The notes beneath the pieces are model-generated. The model was not told the DNA's origin. It saw nothing but the letters and a program-made list of their open reading frames with translations, and made no database searches. The position numbers and the translations under genes were made by a program. Source: Aquirhabdus sp. (GTDB lineage Bacteria; Pseudomonadota; Gammaproteobacteria; Pseudomonadales; Moraxellaceae). Taken from it: DNA of 5,647 bases. Within the stretch, counting starts at the first letter, position 1, and each line of letters opens with the position of its first letter. The stretch lies in the NCBI GenBank assembly GCA_030150595.1, contig JASLFQ010000130.1, positions 1-5,647 on the forward strand, written 5' to 3'. Below are positions 5,178-5,647 of this stretch, piece after piece.

Positions 5178-5647
5178 ATGGAAAAACACCGAATGCCGAT
5201 TAATGCGCTTGCAACTCGTGCACTCATGTCCTGCCGTCAAGCCGTCATGGCAAGCCAATCGGCCAGCGTCCCTGGATTTCCATTTACATCTGTCGTTCCC
5301 GTGAGCATGACATTGGATGGACAAGTCATTGCTTTATTAGGCGAAACAGCACTTCACACGCGGAACATCATGATTGATTCACGCGTTTCCATGTTGCTAC
5401 ACGATGATTTGGAAGAAAATTGGCAAGCCGCAACTCGTCTCTCTGTTCTGGGACGCATGCGTCCACTCGCAGAAGATGTCGCAAATTTTGAGCAATTGAA
5501 AGAATCATTTTACTTATTGCACCCTGAACTTACTGATTTCGATTCGGCACCTGATTTCCATTTTTGGGTATTAGATTCCGTCCAATTTCGCTTTATATTG
5601 GGATGTGACAAACCTAAGTGGATTGATCAAATCAAACCTGATTTATT
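5178..5647 (+). CDS. HugZ/pyridoxamine-phosphate-oxidase-like protein (partial, 3' end missing)
   Basis: The open frame starts at ATG 5178, with GGAG (5167-5170) 7 nt upstream, and is still open at the window edge after 156 codons. The protein looks like the FMN-binding split-barrel family that contains pyridoxamine 5'-phosphate oxidase and the heme-degrading HugZ proteins. Evidence is the opening helix ALATRALMSCRQAVMAS (10-26), the strand SVVPVSMTLDG (38-48), the phosphate-binding-type segment ALHTRNIMIDSRVSMLL (58-74), RLSVLGRMRPL (87-97), and the late motif FRFILGCDKPKWID (137-150). ALHTRN and the GxxxPKWI-type ending are more typical of HugZ-like proteins than of true PdxH. HugZ members usually carry a C-terminal DUF2470 region with the heme ligand; that part lies outside the window, so heme binding cannot be judged. 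It is transcribed divergently from the ampG operon. Confidence 0.8.
   Translation, partial: MEKHRMPINALATRALMSCRQAVMASQSASVPGFPFTSVVPVSMTLDGQVIALLGETALHTRNIMIDSRVSMLLHDDLEENWQAATRLSVLGRMRPLAEDVANFEQLKESFYLLHPELTDFDSAPDFHFWVLDSVQFRFILGCDKPKWIDQIKPDL

Overview
The window looks like ordinary chromosome from a gammaproteobacterium. The HtpG, RelE, GloA and AmpG-type proteins all read as close relatives of well-known gammaproteobacterial forms. The HtpG N-terminal region most resembles my recollection of Acinetobacter/Moraxellaceae sequences. That family-level placement is a guess; only the proteobacterial assignment is firm.

Layout, left to right. Positions 1-80 hold the end of an upstream transcript, with no identifiable gene and a strong intrinsic terminator. 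A REPIN-like pair of inverted hairpins follows at 96-163. Next is a near-consensus heat-shock (sigma-32) promoter at 200-227. It drives htpG (348-2273), the bacterial Hsp90, which ends in its own terminator. A possible 31-codon leader ORF ends in an ATGA overlap with the htpG start. A compact type II toxin-antitoxin module follows at 2348-2939. It has a sigma-70 promoter overlapped by three tandem 12-bp repeats (probable operator), a Phd/YefM-type antitoxin with a RelB-like C-terminal tail, and a RelE toxin with every known catalytic position intact. Then comes a small exported, histidine-rich, glycine-zipper protein of unknown function (3049-3321).

A perfect 17-bp hairpin at 3334-3370 serves as a two-way terminator between that gene and a convergent minus-strand operon. 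The operon is an AmpG-family permease followed by lactoylglutathione lyase (gloA), joined by a 4-nt ATGA overlap. Divergent from it, a plus-strand gene for a pyridoxamine-phosphate-oxidase-like (HugZ-type) flavin/heme split-barrel protein starts at 5178 and runs off the right edge. The divergent promoter region carries an imperfect 17-18 bp direct repeat with a 40-bp period.

The genes do not form one pathway. Several concern stress or envelope upkeep: protein folding (HtpG), growth arrest by mRNA cleavage (RelE), methylglyoxal detoxification (GloA) and cell-wall fragment recycling (AmpG). I found no clear new multi-gene system. The most interesting points are the triple-repeat operator with its mosaic antitoxin, the htpG leader ORF, and the small glycine-zipper protein.
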